Shown here: one piece after another, positions 37,030-48,395 of the stretch
Layout of the letters: the number at the start of each line of letters is the position of its first letter
How positions within the stretch are numbered: the stretch's first letter is position 1
Source of the DNA: Quillaja saponaria
Lineage: Eukaryota; Streptophyta; Magnoliopsida; Fabales; Quillajaceae
Direction: 5' to 3'
DNA length: 64,000 nt
NCBI GenBank assembly: GCA_029379385.1
Contig: CM055613.1
Span: forward strand, 25,517,652-25,581,651
Position numbers and translations under genes: made by a program
Notes under the pieces: generated by a model
Told to the model about the DNA's origin: nothing
Databases searched by the model: none
Seen by the model: the letters and a program-made list of their open reading frames with translations, nothing else

Positions 37030-38250
37030 TTTGCATGCATAAATTTTGATGGAGGACAATCACAAAAGACTCAATCCAATCATGAAAGAGATAGTCAAGA
37101 ATGAAGTGATAAAGTTGATAGATGCAGGTATCATATACCTTATTTTGGATAGATCATGGGTAAGCCCAATTCATTGCATGCCAAAGAAAGGAGGGATGAT
37201 AGTTGTGGCTAGCACCAAGAGTGCACTCATCCCTACAAGGTCCATGATCGGATGGCGAGTATGCATGGACTACTATAAGCTCAATAAGGCCACAAGGAAA
37301 GACAATTTTCCTCTTCCTTTTATCGATCAAATGCTTGATTGATTGGCAGGTAAGCAATTCTACTATTTTTTAGATGGTTATTCGAGGTATAACCAAATAG
37401 CTATAGCCTTGGAAGACTAAGAAAATACCATCTTTACTTGTACCTATGGCACCTTCACTTTTAGAAGGACGCCGTTTGGTTTGTGTAATGCACCTGCCAC
37501 ATTTTAGAAATGCATGATGACTATTTTTACTGATATGGTTGAGCAAAGTCTTGAGGTGTTCATGGATGATTTTTCTATTTATGGGGGTTCCCATTTTTTC
37601 AACAAATACTTAGAGGCTCTTTTAGCTAAATATGGAGTCATTCACAGCGTTACCCTAGCTTATCATCCACAAACTAATGGCTAAGCAGATATTTCCAACC
37701 AGGAATTCAAGAAAATCTTAAATAAAAAGTATGCTTGTCATGAAAGGATTGGTCCAGGAGATTGGATGATGCATTATGGGCATATTGTATAGCCTACCCC
37801 TACAGGCATGTCTCTATATAAACTAGTTTTTGGGAAAGTAAGCCACCTCTCTCGATAGAGTTTGAACATAATGCATATTGGGCCATTTAGAAGCTAAATC
37901 TTGATCTCCATGCAGCTGGTGAGAAGAGGCTTCTTCAACTCAATAAGATGGATGAATTCTGGCTTCAAGCATATGAAAATGCAAAGATTTATAAGGAATA
38001 GACAAAAAATTGGCATGACAAGAAGATCATGGATCACCACTTTGAGCTTGGTATGAAGGACGTGCTTTTTAATTCCTATTTAAAGCTATTTCTAGCAAAG
38101 CTTAAGTCAAGGTGGTCCAAACCATTCATAGTTATTACAGTGTTTCCTTATGAAGCTGTGGAGATAGCTGAAGAATAGTAGCAGGACAGCAAATTCAAGG
38201 TTAATAGGCAAAGGTTCAAACATTATTAGGGATGTTTTATTGATCATTAA
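37030..38250 (+). pseudogene. Athila RT fused by deletion to integrase C-terminal part
   Basis: 37046-37342 encodes the RT fingers (VIKLIDAGIIYLI, WVSPIHCMPKKGGM, WRVCMDYYKLNKATRKDNFP). 37350-37580 encodes YFLDGYSRYNQI, PFGLCNAPATF and the catalytic box VFMDDFSIYGGS. Directly after GGS, at 37589, the frame continues as HFFNKYLEALLAKYGV and AYHPQTNG. These are integrase-core residues that normally follow about 1.5 kb later. RT thumb, RNase H and the integrase zinc finger are therefore missing. The end around 37860-38180 shows FNSYLKLF and LKSRW-type integrase C-terminal motifs in shifting frames. Confidence 0.85.
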
Positions 38251-38307
38251 AAGACCTTCATCACTCTAGCAAATGTCGATTAAGTAAAACTAAGTCAGGC
38301 CAAGGAC

Positions 38308-38352
38308 TTTAAACCAAGTGCTTTTTAGGGAGGCACCCAAGTTTCTCAAACC
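38308..38352 (+). other. Post-pol conserved signature of Athila elements
   Basis: The run AAACCAAGTGCTTTTTAGGG and the following AGGCACCCAAG match, on the other strand, 24711-24770 in the minus-strand element. Both follow the end of pol. It is non-coding, and its function is unknown to me. Confidence 0.6.
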
Positions 38353-39469
38353 CTCACTTTTTAAGTATTTTTTTTTTTAGAATTTTTTTAGTTTAGTAAT
38401 GTTTAGAATGTACTCAACCTTCATATCATCTTTTTCATAAACAAAAACTAAACCATTTAGCACAATGCATTGACACTGCAGCTCAAAATATATTACACTG
38501 TAACGACCATGACTTGAAATCCACAAAATCAACTAGAAAGCATAGCGTTGTGGCTCCCATGAATTCAAGCTATATCGTGATTGAAAAATAAACCCAGGTA
38601 AGTTTCTAGATTGCTTTGAGCTGTGACACTCCAAATAAACATGCTACGACACTTAAATCAACAAAGCAAACATAATTTGGGCAGTAAACCTAAAGCCGTG
38701 GTGTCATATTCTTACCGCCACAGTGCCACTTACCCAAAAAAAAAAGTTTTATACAGAGAACCATGTGCCATGGCACCATGTTCTGCAAGCCATAGCGCCG
38801 ACCCGCATATTTCAAAAATTTTAAATTCTAGGGCATAGCATTACGGCACCTATACACTGATGCCGCAATGCTGTGTCATGATCTTTATTTTTAAAACAAA
38901 AATTCAGAATCAAAACCACCACAACCTATACCGTAAGCACCCCAACTCATGAAATAAGAGGTTTTAAGCCATAAAGCACTAAGCCAATACTTTTCTTGTA
39001 GGTAGGATGCTTTTCTTGTGTTGTTTGCTTAAATGTTAAATGTATTGTGGGTAGATATGATCTTTAAGGGGTCCTATACATAATTTTTTATTTTGAGTTT
39101 TTAGTTACCTGGGTACTACGTTTTCTATCTTGGTGATGAGTTCTTAGGTAATGGTATATGAATCTGATGATATATGAATATATATCATATTAATGTAACC
39201 CTTATCCCACAATTCTTTAATGTTCTTGATAAGTCACTAATAGTGAAATAGGTTTTGGGGGGAGAGGGGATGGATATACATATTGATGATTCTTGATTAA
39301 ATAATATGATATTGGGATAACATGCTTGAGGATTTATCTAAATATTATGCAGGTCTAAGACCCTTTTTTATGAATTAAGGGGCCGTGGTTAATGTTATTG
39401 CTAGGTAATTTTAGGGTTGGGATTATTCTGGTGTTGTTTTTTAGGACTATAGGACTCAAGACAAAGGCT

Positions 39470-40470
39470 ACCAAGCATGCCTAATCATCTAGACCAAGCT
39501 TTGACAATAACTTATTCATCTCCACTGCAGTTGAGAAGCATTTTCATGATAGGCTTATCACAAAGAAGGTTGTGGTACAGCAAGGCTTACTCCTCAACCC
39601 GGATTACTTCCCAAAGATGGTTAATCTAATCACCAACAAATAGTGGACCAATTTATGTGCACCATCCCCAGCTAGAGTTATTGCATTGGCTCGGGAGTTC
39701 TATTCTAACTTGTTGGAGAACATGGACAGCAGAGTCATTGTGTGATGGAAGATGGTTTCACTTGCAAGCATAACGATCAATGTATTTTATAGCATACTGG
39801 ATATCCTCGAACCTGATGAGTACGTGACTTATTCAAGCTGGATAGTAGACTATGATGAAGTGATCAGTGTATTGTGTACTTAAGGCGCTATATGGAAACT
39901 GACCAATAGAGAGCTAGTTCATTTTTGAACCAGTTATCTGCTAGCCCCTACAAGGGCTTGGTATTACTTTGTGCTTGCCAACATACTTCCTAATGGACAT
40001 GCCAGTGATATAATGAAGGAAAGAGTCATTTTTGTGTATGCAATTATTAAAGGTATGTCCATTAATGTTGGTAGAGTTATTCATAGTGCAATCTTACAGT
40101 AGCAAACTCTGGGCACTTGGGTATTTAGTTTCCCTCATTTATCACAAAATTATGCCGTGGAGCTGGTGTACTCTAGGAGGATAAAGAGCCGTTAATCTTA
40201 CCTAAGGGTACCATTGATAACAAACTTATGAACAAATTTCAAATTCGAAATGTTGAAGCTGGTGAAGGTGATCCAGCAGCTCCAACCCAGTTTATTAGTA
40301 CACAGAAGCTGACTTTGGCTCAACGAATTTCAAGACTGGAGGTGTAGTATGAAGATCATTGGTAGCACTGTCAATCACCAAAATAATTAGATGTTGTGGA
40401 TGATGCTGTAGCAAAATGGATGAGATCCTTCCACTTTTCCCTCTTGTCCCGAGCCACCAACCCTATTCCC
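39470..40470 (+). pseudogene. Env-like / plant-transposon-domain reading frame of the Athila element, degraded
   Basis: After about 1.2 kb of non-coding sequence, translated pieces such as WYYFVLANILPNGHASDI and YAIIKGMSINVGRVIH (about 39960-40090) resemble the downstream reading frame of Athila elements, often annotated as a putative plant transposon protein domain. Several stops. The function of this protein is not established. The assignment rests on remembered family motifs. Confidence 0.6.
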
Positions 40471-40579
40471 AAGACCTGAGGAGGACATCGACATAGATTT
40501 CAAGGAATGAAGAGAGTTTTCTTTTGCTTTTGCTTTTCTTTCCTTTTGTTATTTTCTTGCTTTTCTTTTCAAACATTGG

Positions 40580-40615
40580 GACAATATTTAGTATAGGGCA
40601 CGGGGGGGCAACTAA
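40580..40615 (+). other. Internal purine/G-rich tract of the Athila element
   Basis: The sequence around TAGTATAGGGCACGGGGGGG resembles the internal G-rich tract that often follows the last frame in Athila elements. It is a possible second plus-strand priming site, inferred by analogy only. Confidence 0.4.
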
Positions 40616-41356
40616 AATTGTGTAATAATTCTCTATCTTATTGTTTGGTTAACTCCTGATGATACGTAATTGACTAATTAGATTGTTTGTATTGTGTTTT
40701 TTTTTTTAATAGCGTGTTCAAACTATTGCAAATTAATTTGTTAATGATGTCTAATGTTCCTTTATTCTCATGATAGTATTATTTATGCATTGATTTTGAT
40801 TTAAATAACATGTGAAAATAATTTTTTGAATTTATTATAATTAGGTCATGTACCTCATATATACATTACACAAGACTATTGTTGCCTATGGTTGATATTT
40901 TTAATGATTTTCTTTTTATTAATCCTAGACTTTTTTTGACTTCCTTAATAAGTAAGAATTCCTCTTGAGGTGAAATCCTAGGTGAAGCTTAGTTGAGAAC
41001 GTGATTTAGGTCATTTTTGAACTCGTAGAGCCTTAGTATATCTACTAATGATTCCATATGTTCTTAGTTACCCATTTTTGAGCCTAATACTATTTTATTT
41101 TATTTTTTCCTTTCTAACACATGCATATGCTAACCAATCCTTTGTTTGTAAAACTGATTTGCACCCTAATATGTTAAGCACATTCAATATACAATTTCAC
41201 TAAGTTTAAAGAAAGAATGAGCTTGAAGCAAATCTATGAAGAGAAGTGCATTACAAAGGAGAAAATGAAAAATATAGTATGTGATCATCCCCTATAAAGA
41301 AAAGAAACTAAGTGGGAGGATTACATGAAAATTCCTTAACGATTCCTACAAACTAA

Positions 41357-41391
41357 AGGTTTGATATATATATATATATATATATATATAA
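41357..41391. repeat. (TA)n microsatellite
   Basis: About 16 TA dinucleotides in the 3' non-coding region of the Athila element. Confidence 0.9.
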
Positions 41392-41915
41392 TGGAGAAGA
41401 AAGTGGAAAGGAAGGAAAAGTGGGAAACATGTATGACACACAAAAGAAAATATATCAAGTGATATAAACTTTATGGAAGGTGTTGAAAATCAAAAGGTGG
41501 AAAAGAAGGGTGAACTCATGCAAGGAAGTTGTGCTTAGGGTATTTCAGCCAAAAATTTCATTTCATCAAACCTTACCCTAACCTGACATTAGAAGCTAAA
41601 TAAAGATCTATTGATTCTTGACTAAGTATTAGCCTATATTAGTGGAGAGATGAAGGAAAAATGAAGTTAAGGAGTTAAAGTTAGTCTTAGAGTTATCTTG
41701 ATAATATTTTTGAAGCCATCTAACTCTGGTGACAATGCCTTGCACACACACACATGAGGTTTGCTTGAATATGATGAATTTAGAAATTATACTTGTGTGT
41801 TATCTTAAATCAAGTCTTTGTTATAAAATTTGAGGTTTTTTAGGGTAATAATTAGCTTGTTATTGATAATTAATTGTGATGTTTTCTTTCTTTTTGTTAG
41901 GGACTAGCAAAATTT

Positions 41916-41929
41916 TATGTTTGGGAGTG
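41916..41929 (+). promoter_or_regulatory. Polypurine tract of the Athila element
   Basis: ATGTTTGGGAGTG lies directly before the LTR start TGATAACTCT, matching the TTTGGGGGTG tract of the minus-strand relative. Confidence 0.8.
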
Positions 41930-43495
41930 TGATAACTCTAAAATAGTAAAGTTATTTTATTATAAATTTAATTCATATTTAATCCTAATTCTAATATCTT
42001 AAGTTAGAGTACTAGTTAAATATAGTGTTAAAGTTGTTTTGGGTTTCTTTTTAGGAATTTTGTAGAGTTTTTTTCTTAATTAGGAGTAATTTTTCGAATT
42101 CTGATATTTAATTTGTTTTAGGTGTCTTTCCAGTGTCCTAGTGTGAATTAAAAAAGGGTAAGTTGATCAACTCAAGCCGCAACACTATATAGAATAAAGC
42201 CAGGGCACCTCAAAAGGAAGAATTAAAGAAATAAGGCAAACAGAACAATGCCACAATGCCACCACTATGAAGCTACAGTGCTAATACAAAAGGAGAAAAG
42301 TACATAAGTCATGGAGCTTGAAGTTGCAACGCATGAAGATAGACACTGCAATGCAATGAGGATGAAGTAGTAGCGTGAAAGAAAGGACAACTTTCGTCAA
42401 CCAAGCTAGAAATTGACGTTATAATGCCTATGAATGTGAGGCCACAGTGTGACGAAGAATAAGTTCTATTGATATTATATAGATCTTGTGAAGTTGTAGG
42501 GCCATACATGTCTGAGCTACGGCGCTTGTACGGATTTTGAGGAGTTTGAAGACTTCTAGTTTATCCAAAACAGAAGGAAAAAGGCTATAAATAAAAGAGG
42601 AGGGCTGAGGTTAGATATAGTATGGAGTTCCAGATAGATAAGAGATTGAGTATGCTTTGGTGTTAGAGGAGCAATGGATTTCAAAGAGCTTAAAAATTGC
42701 CATCTTCATAGTTTTTTCTTATTTCTTTATTCTTTTTAGTTTCTTTGCATTTTTTTCATGATTTGCTTAGTTGTAGTCATGTTTACGTCGAGCAACATGA
42801 AATAATTCCTTTTTTAGGTTTATGATAGAATTCACACGTAGCTTGATTTAGTTTTACTTATGGATTGCTTAGGTTTTGGTATTTATGTTATTTATATCAT
42901 TCTATGTTTATTGCTTCTAATTTCTTAATCACCAATTAGCTAGATCGGGTAATCTAGAGGACCCTTGACGAAGGAAATCTAGGTTAGCCTTGAGTGATAT
43001 AGCACATGTTTGAATTCTTTCACTTTATTGATTGAATTTGATTCACATATAGGATAGACATATACCTATATACCATGTGTAGCCAATTCAGGGTTGTTCT
43101 TAATGAATCTTATTTAATTCAGTTCTCATTAACATATAGTGAATTGATTAAATAAGGCATGAATTATAAGCAATTGAAAGATTCTTATAATTAACTTAAA
43201 ACCTTATTTAATAACATAATATCATAATTGAGCATGATAGGATTAAGATAATTAAAATAAAGTGTGAGTGAAATCAAATTTTGAGGCTTTCGCTACATAA
43301 TCTCAAGTTCAGTTATTTTATTTGTTTGCTTTATTCATAATTAAAAATCTCAATTATTCAATTGTCTAGATAATTTTAGAATTGGTAAATTTTAGTACTT
43401 AACTTGATAGACTTAATTCCCCGTGGAAATGATCTCACTTACTCTTTATTACATGTTTAAAGGATACATACGCTTGCGTAGTAAATCTAACAACA
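41930..43495 (+). repeat. 3' LTR of the Athila element
   Basis: 1566 bases from TGATAACTCT to CTAACAACA. Complete, unlike its 5' partner. 42150-42540 contains many short GC-richer motifs of the form GCCACARTGCC that also occur in the internal region at 38520-38870. Confidence 0.88.
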
Positions 43496-46070
43496 ACTGC
43501 TTTTCTCTTCTTCTCTTTGCAAATCTCAACCATAGTAGGCCTGGTCTTAAGTCATTCCATATCTGCAAAACAACCAAAATAATGCAAGTGTTAACATTGG
43601 TGATAAAAAAACCAAACCACCTTCCTCATATGAACACAACAAAACTAAGGAAAAGTTTAAGATTGGAGGTCACACTTAGTTGAACACTTGCAATAAAACA
43701 TTAGGGCAGCCAAGAAGTACTTTATGTTAAATTAGGGCTTGTCTCCAGGCTACTTTGTTGTTAGTCAGTGAGCTTGGGCTTCCCCCTCTTCCTCGGACTT
43801 TACCCTAGCCATGCTTCAACTTAGTGTGTACCAGACTTTGGAGAAAGAAAAACCTAGGCTTCTACCTTTTATTGTTATTGGGATAAGCCTCAAACATGTA
43901 TTGGTTGGATAAAAAATACAGCCAGCATCATTTTATACACTTAACGAAAAAAAAATTCCTAAACACGACTAGAGATGGTTTGAGCTCAAGCTCACAGCAT
44001 AGTGTAATGAACACAATAAAAAATCTAGTGCCATTAGGGGCTACTGACCTAGGCACACCCTATACAAATTGCAAAGAATCTTAAAAAAAGGGGGGAGGGG
44101 GGAAGGAAAATGTAGCCCACCCTTAAATTGCTCTTCATAAACACACCACCTTTTAGGTCCATACTGATAAGGCTTCAAACCATTCGATCTCCTCAATATA
44201 GTCTCTACCTCGAGCATACTAAATTATCTATCCCTATTGTCAGCCATCTTCTCTAAACTGAGCTCATGCACTATCTCATCTACAGCTCTAGCATCTTTAT
44301 GCACTAAAAATATGGCTCATCTTTATCATAGTCCTTCCAATTGTCCAAGGGAAACTGGGGACTCTTGATCTTACCCTTCCCTTAACCCTCACCCTACACT
44401 TCTTTCTAAGATGTCCTAATAATTTTGCTAATAGTTTTCTCCTTAAGTACCATGTCATCCAAAAGGGCAAGGTTTCCCAATCATGGTTTAGTTATTAATG
44501 GACGGAGTCCAGGTGGAAGGACTAGAACAAGAAGTAAACTCAATACCGGTCTAAATGGTTCTCAGAGTCCGACTCGTCCGAATACATTACTAATAGCAGG
44601 AAAAGAAAAAGAGTGACCTATAACAAATAGGTATAGCTTCGGTAATAATTTTCTCCTGGCCTTGAAATCGTAACACCAAGCCAAATTAGAGAGCATACCT
44701 CATCAATTAAATTTGGTAGAGCTTTGCAACAAATAACAATAATGTATAAGTTGCAACCTCTTCCTACCTTACATACCAAGAGCAACTAGCCTTGATCTTT
44801 ACAACCACCCAAGCAATGACATGTGTCACATAGCCGGACCCAAAATACGAATAGTTGAACATTAAATGCACTCACCTGAACCTATAAACCCCTAAACAAA
44901 AAATCACAAGTAACTAGCCTAACCCAAGACATTCGACAAAATAAATCTAGCATATTCTTCCCACAGGAAAGACAACTCGTACTATAAGCTCATTTTTTCA
45001 AATGACTAGTGTTAGTATGGTTTTACACCATCTAGTACAGACATCCATTTCAAAAGTACAGATGTCCACCTCAGCCAATATATGCAGGACAAATGCCCAT
45101 TCCAGCCACTAGTCTTAGTAAGGAAGAGCACCCTGTCCACTACCTCTAGTGTAGTATAAAAAATTCCAAAAACAGTAAAACACCTTAAAATTGCCTAAGT
45201 TAAGTTAGAATTTCTCTTTCCTTATGACTATATTCATACCCTTCTTGCAACAGGTTACAACAAACAAGCCTCCTAAGATAAAGCAGGCACTTTTATATCT
45301 AAGGTTGCTATTAAATATAAACAGAAACTATAACATGAAAAGAGAAAGAAAGAGAAGAATAAGAGATATATAAAAGTAGGTTAACCATGTTACTTTTATA
45401 GCTTTCCATGAAATGACATTTCTATTCATAATATCCAAAAGGAAACGTCTTTTCATTTTATCAAAAAATAAAAAATAATAATAATTTTTTGTAACAAGTA
45501 ATGACTTTTTGATTAAGTCACATTAACCAAACTTTTCTATTCTCAATACTTTAATAACTATATATATAGAAGTTATTTTATGAAAAGAAATGTATTTTCA
45601 TTTAAGAAAAACATAATGATTCTTAGATTAAGTCAAATTACTTTAAAGCTATTGAAAATTCCTAACATCTAGTACGGTAAGGACAACAGTATAGGACTAT
45701 ATATCCTAGTACCACAATAGTGGCAATTCCACTACCACAGGACACAAGACACCCTATCATTCGACCAAAATACTTATATATAAGAAGAGAAGGTATATTT
45801 TAATACCTCATTTTACTATTCACATAAACGAGCTCTGACTTATTCATCGAAGGGTTTTAGGGGAACTTACCCCGACCTCTAACTTCGTCTCTTGCTGGTT
45901 TATTGAGTACCAAGCTAACATGGACCTTCTTGAGACCAGATCCAAACCTAGAAACCTACATAGTAAGTCTAGATAGTAACAGGCTTAACAAAAGCATCAT
46001 CGGAAGCTACTAAAGACAACTACAAAAACCATCAATAGCCATCGAAAAGGTGAAGACTACAGTAACCGTT
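43496..46070 (+). mobile_element. Probable 3' tail and LTR of the Tat element
   Basis: No coding region of known family. The stretch 45750-45950 has a TATA-like core (45773-45783) followed by an R/U5-like leader with GGGTTTTAGGGGAACTTACCCC and CGTCTCTTGCTGG, which resembles the transcribed start of Tat-lineage LTRs. It follows the Athila insertion in the order expected if the Tat copy once continued here. Open pieces at 43896-44084 and 44425-44616 are unrecognised. LTR limits (perhaps 45009 to about 45960) are uncertain. Confidence 0.4.
45773..45783 (+). promoter_or_regulatory. TATA-like promoter element in the putative Tat LTR
   Basis: CTTATATATAA, followed about 60 bases later by the leader-like block. 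Supported only by motif and position. Confidence 0.4.
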
Positions 46071-46717
46071 GTCTGAAACCACCAAAGATGATGATGACAA
46101 CTGCCATGTATTTAAGCACAATTTTGGCATTAATTTTTTGTATAATCCAAACTTGTATATTGTAATTCTAACAAATTTCAATTTTAATAGAATTGAAATT
46201 GGTAAAATTCCATTTCAATGGATCCAAATACAGTCTTTATAGTAATTTCTTGTTAGGTTTAGTTTCAAGTACAGAGAAGAAATTGGTACAATCTATAATC
46301 TATTTAATTTAGCAAAGTTATGCATACAATTCATTTGGGTTTTATTTTGAGACTTTTATAAAAATCCCTTGAAAAATAATATGTCATCTTTACTTTATAG
46401 CTCAAAGTTGGATGGAGATTTAATGTACATTTATGTCACCATTGACTGTAAAATCCGTTGACTATTTGTACTGCATATCATAAGGTTTGTCTGCAACATA
46501 CATGGATATACTATTTTTCAAGTTAGTTGAATATTTCAATCAATTATTCCACTTAAAATATTAAATTATTAGGTTAGACTCCAATAAGAGATATTAAGCA
46601 CATTCAAATTCATAGAGCTTGTTAGTAGAATGTACTTACCTCACACTAAAATTTAATTATCAGAATAGGTAAAATGGGTGACAACAACGATTGGATTTCT
46701 CATTACTTATTTAATTT
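46071..46717. other. Unassigned AT-rich stretch
   Basis: No reading frame or repeat partner found. It has an inverted AATTTCAATT/AATTGAAATT-type palindrome near 46167-46200, too short to classify. Confidence 0.4.
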
Positions 46718-47496
46718 AAAAAACCATAAACATTCCTCCACTCCTAGATCATAAAATTTCTAGAACTGTCTTGAATACATATTTATTTTTTCAAATATGT
46801 TATTTTAGAAAGTAGGCCATGCTAGTAATTATTTTATAATTTATACTTTATTATCCTTAATTTCATTTGGGATTGGAACAAATAAAAATAAAAGGAAGAC
46901 AAACAAATAGATATCAATGAAAATTCAATTGATATGAATAGAACTTTTAATTTTATTCAGTAAGTAAGTATTACGAGTTTTACATGTTGATAGCTAAACA
47001 ATTTTTTGAGGCAAGTGTTACCACCTAAGCCTTTTCTTTAGCTGGATACAACTTATGAAAGCTTTTTCCTTTATATAATGATCAAATTTTAAGTCTATTA
47101 AAGAAATTCATTCTACATCAATATGTTGGAGTTCAATTTTTTCATTACTAATTGGTCATTTCTCTAGTTCTTGAATGTTTTGAGAATCGAATGAAATTTT
47201 TGACATGTAGATACTATCCTTTTTATGGTGGTGATGACTATAAGATTGCTTCCAATTGAAGTTTTTGTTGAAAATAATCTCCCACTATAAGAAAAAACAA
47301 TATGTGTGTCAATCACATGCTATTATTTATAGTCATATTGTTATCATTGTACATCATTTGTAGTTGCAAATATTTTTATATGTGGCAACTAACCATAGGA
47401 AAATATCTTCATTCGGATAGGCAGTTGCATTTCTTTAATAATCTACAAGTTTATCAATAAGAAAAGTATTGACACATAATTATATGCGAAAGGGAT

Positions 47497-48395
47497 CACT
47501 ACAAGAAACTGTCTTAATGAAGACAGCAAAGCTGACAGTGAAGCCATTGTCGATAATAAGCTGTCAGTTGTAACAGTTATTTCTGTTAATGAATAAAGTA
47601 TTACCTATAGCGATTATGCTGTCAATAATAACAAGCTTCGTTATTGGCAGTAACACCCATCCCATTGTCGATAATAAGTTGTTAGTTGTAATAGTTATTT
47701 CCGTTAATGAATAAAGTATTACCTATAGCGATTATGTTGTTAGTAATAACAAGCTTCATTGTTAATAGTAACACCTATCCCGTTGTCGATAATAAGTTCT
47801 CAGCTATAATAGTTATTTCCGTTAATGAATAAAGTATTACCTATAGCGATTATGCTGTCAATAATAACAAGCTTCGTTATTGGTAGTAACACCCATCCCG
47901 TTGTCGATAATAAGTTGTTAGTTGTAATAGTTATTTCCGTTAATGAATAAAGTATTACCTATAGCGATTATGCTGTTAGTAATAACAAGCTTCATTGTTA
48001 ATAGTAACACCTATCCCGTTGTCGATAATAAGTTGTCAGCTATAACAGTTATTTCCGTTAATGAATAAAGTATTACCTATAGCGATTATGCTGTTGGTAA
48101 TAACAAGCTTCATTGTTGGTAGTAGCCGCTTGAAGACGTTCTCAGTCAAATCCTCATAAAAGAAGAAATGCCAAACATGAGTTTTCTTATACCACTTTTG
48201 TTTTTTCTAAACATCTTGATATATTACACCTTCTTCCTTCATCGACCCTTTCACTCTTGTCAGAAAGAGAAGGACATTGATTTTACTCTGTTGTGTAGCA
48301 CAAACACAGAAAATTGTACAAGTAACTCTCCCTCTCTAGCCTTTAATTTTAGTTTTAACTCTTCTCCCTTAGCATCTGGCATTCAAAAGGGAAGT
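47497..48395 (+). mobile_element. CACTA transposon, copy 1 (3' truncated)
   Basis: Starts CACTACAAGAAACTGTC, the canonical CACTA terminal sequence, after GAT (47494-47496). Subterminal repeats with GTCGATAATAAG and GCTGACAG cores follow, as in CACTA elements. The segment 48150-48395 contains a 76-codon open piece (48168-48398) with a hydrophobic start, probably captured 5' gene sequence. No right end is found, so the element is truncated. Confidence 0.75.
47549..48130 (+). repeat. 118-bp tandem array, 5 copies, dimeric higher-order pattern
   Basis: The motif GTCGATAATAAG recurs at 47549, 47667, 47785, 47903 and 48021, exactly 118 bases apart. Copies 1 and 3 share CTGTCAATAATAACAAGCTT then CGTTATTGG. 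Copies 2 and 4 share TTAGTAATAACAAGCTTCATTGTTAATAG. Copies 3 and 5 share CAGCTATAA near the start. The array therefore grew by duplication of a 236-bp dimer. The corresponding place in copy 2 (about 54380-54495) holds a single unit. Confidence 0.9.

Larger units (their letters stand above)
33392..43495 (+). mobile_element. Athila-lineage Ty3/gypsy element, plus strand, internally deleted
   Basis: 5' LTR (truncated at its start), primer-binding site, gag, protease, RT fused to an integrase end, a long post-pol region with an env-like/plant-transposon-domain reading frame, polypurine tract and a complete 3' LTR. The order and the motifs are those of Athila. Stops are scattered through gag and pol. 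No target duplication can be tested because the 5' boundary is missing. It probably sits inside the Tat element whose 3' tail seems to resume at 43496. Confidence 0.88.
46718..48395 (+). repeat. Large unit U, copy 1 (5' part only)
   Basis: Matches 53500-54970 in order and orientation. The flank 46718-47496 matches 53500-54340, followed by a CACTA terminus and a short captured-gene-like segment (48150-48395 against 54735-54965). It stops at about 48395, where copy 2 continues for a further 4.7 kb. Confidence 0.75.

Noticed and set aside
44083..44106. G-rich run (two groups of six G) as a possible G-quadruplex or polypurine tract
   Set aside because: Only two G runs, and no LTR start follows. 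Not enough to claim a structure or a priming site.
46165..46205. Short AATTTCAATT palindrome as a MITE
   Set aside because: No flanking target duplication or second copy in the window. The AT-rich context makes such palindromes common.
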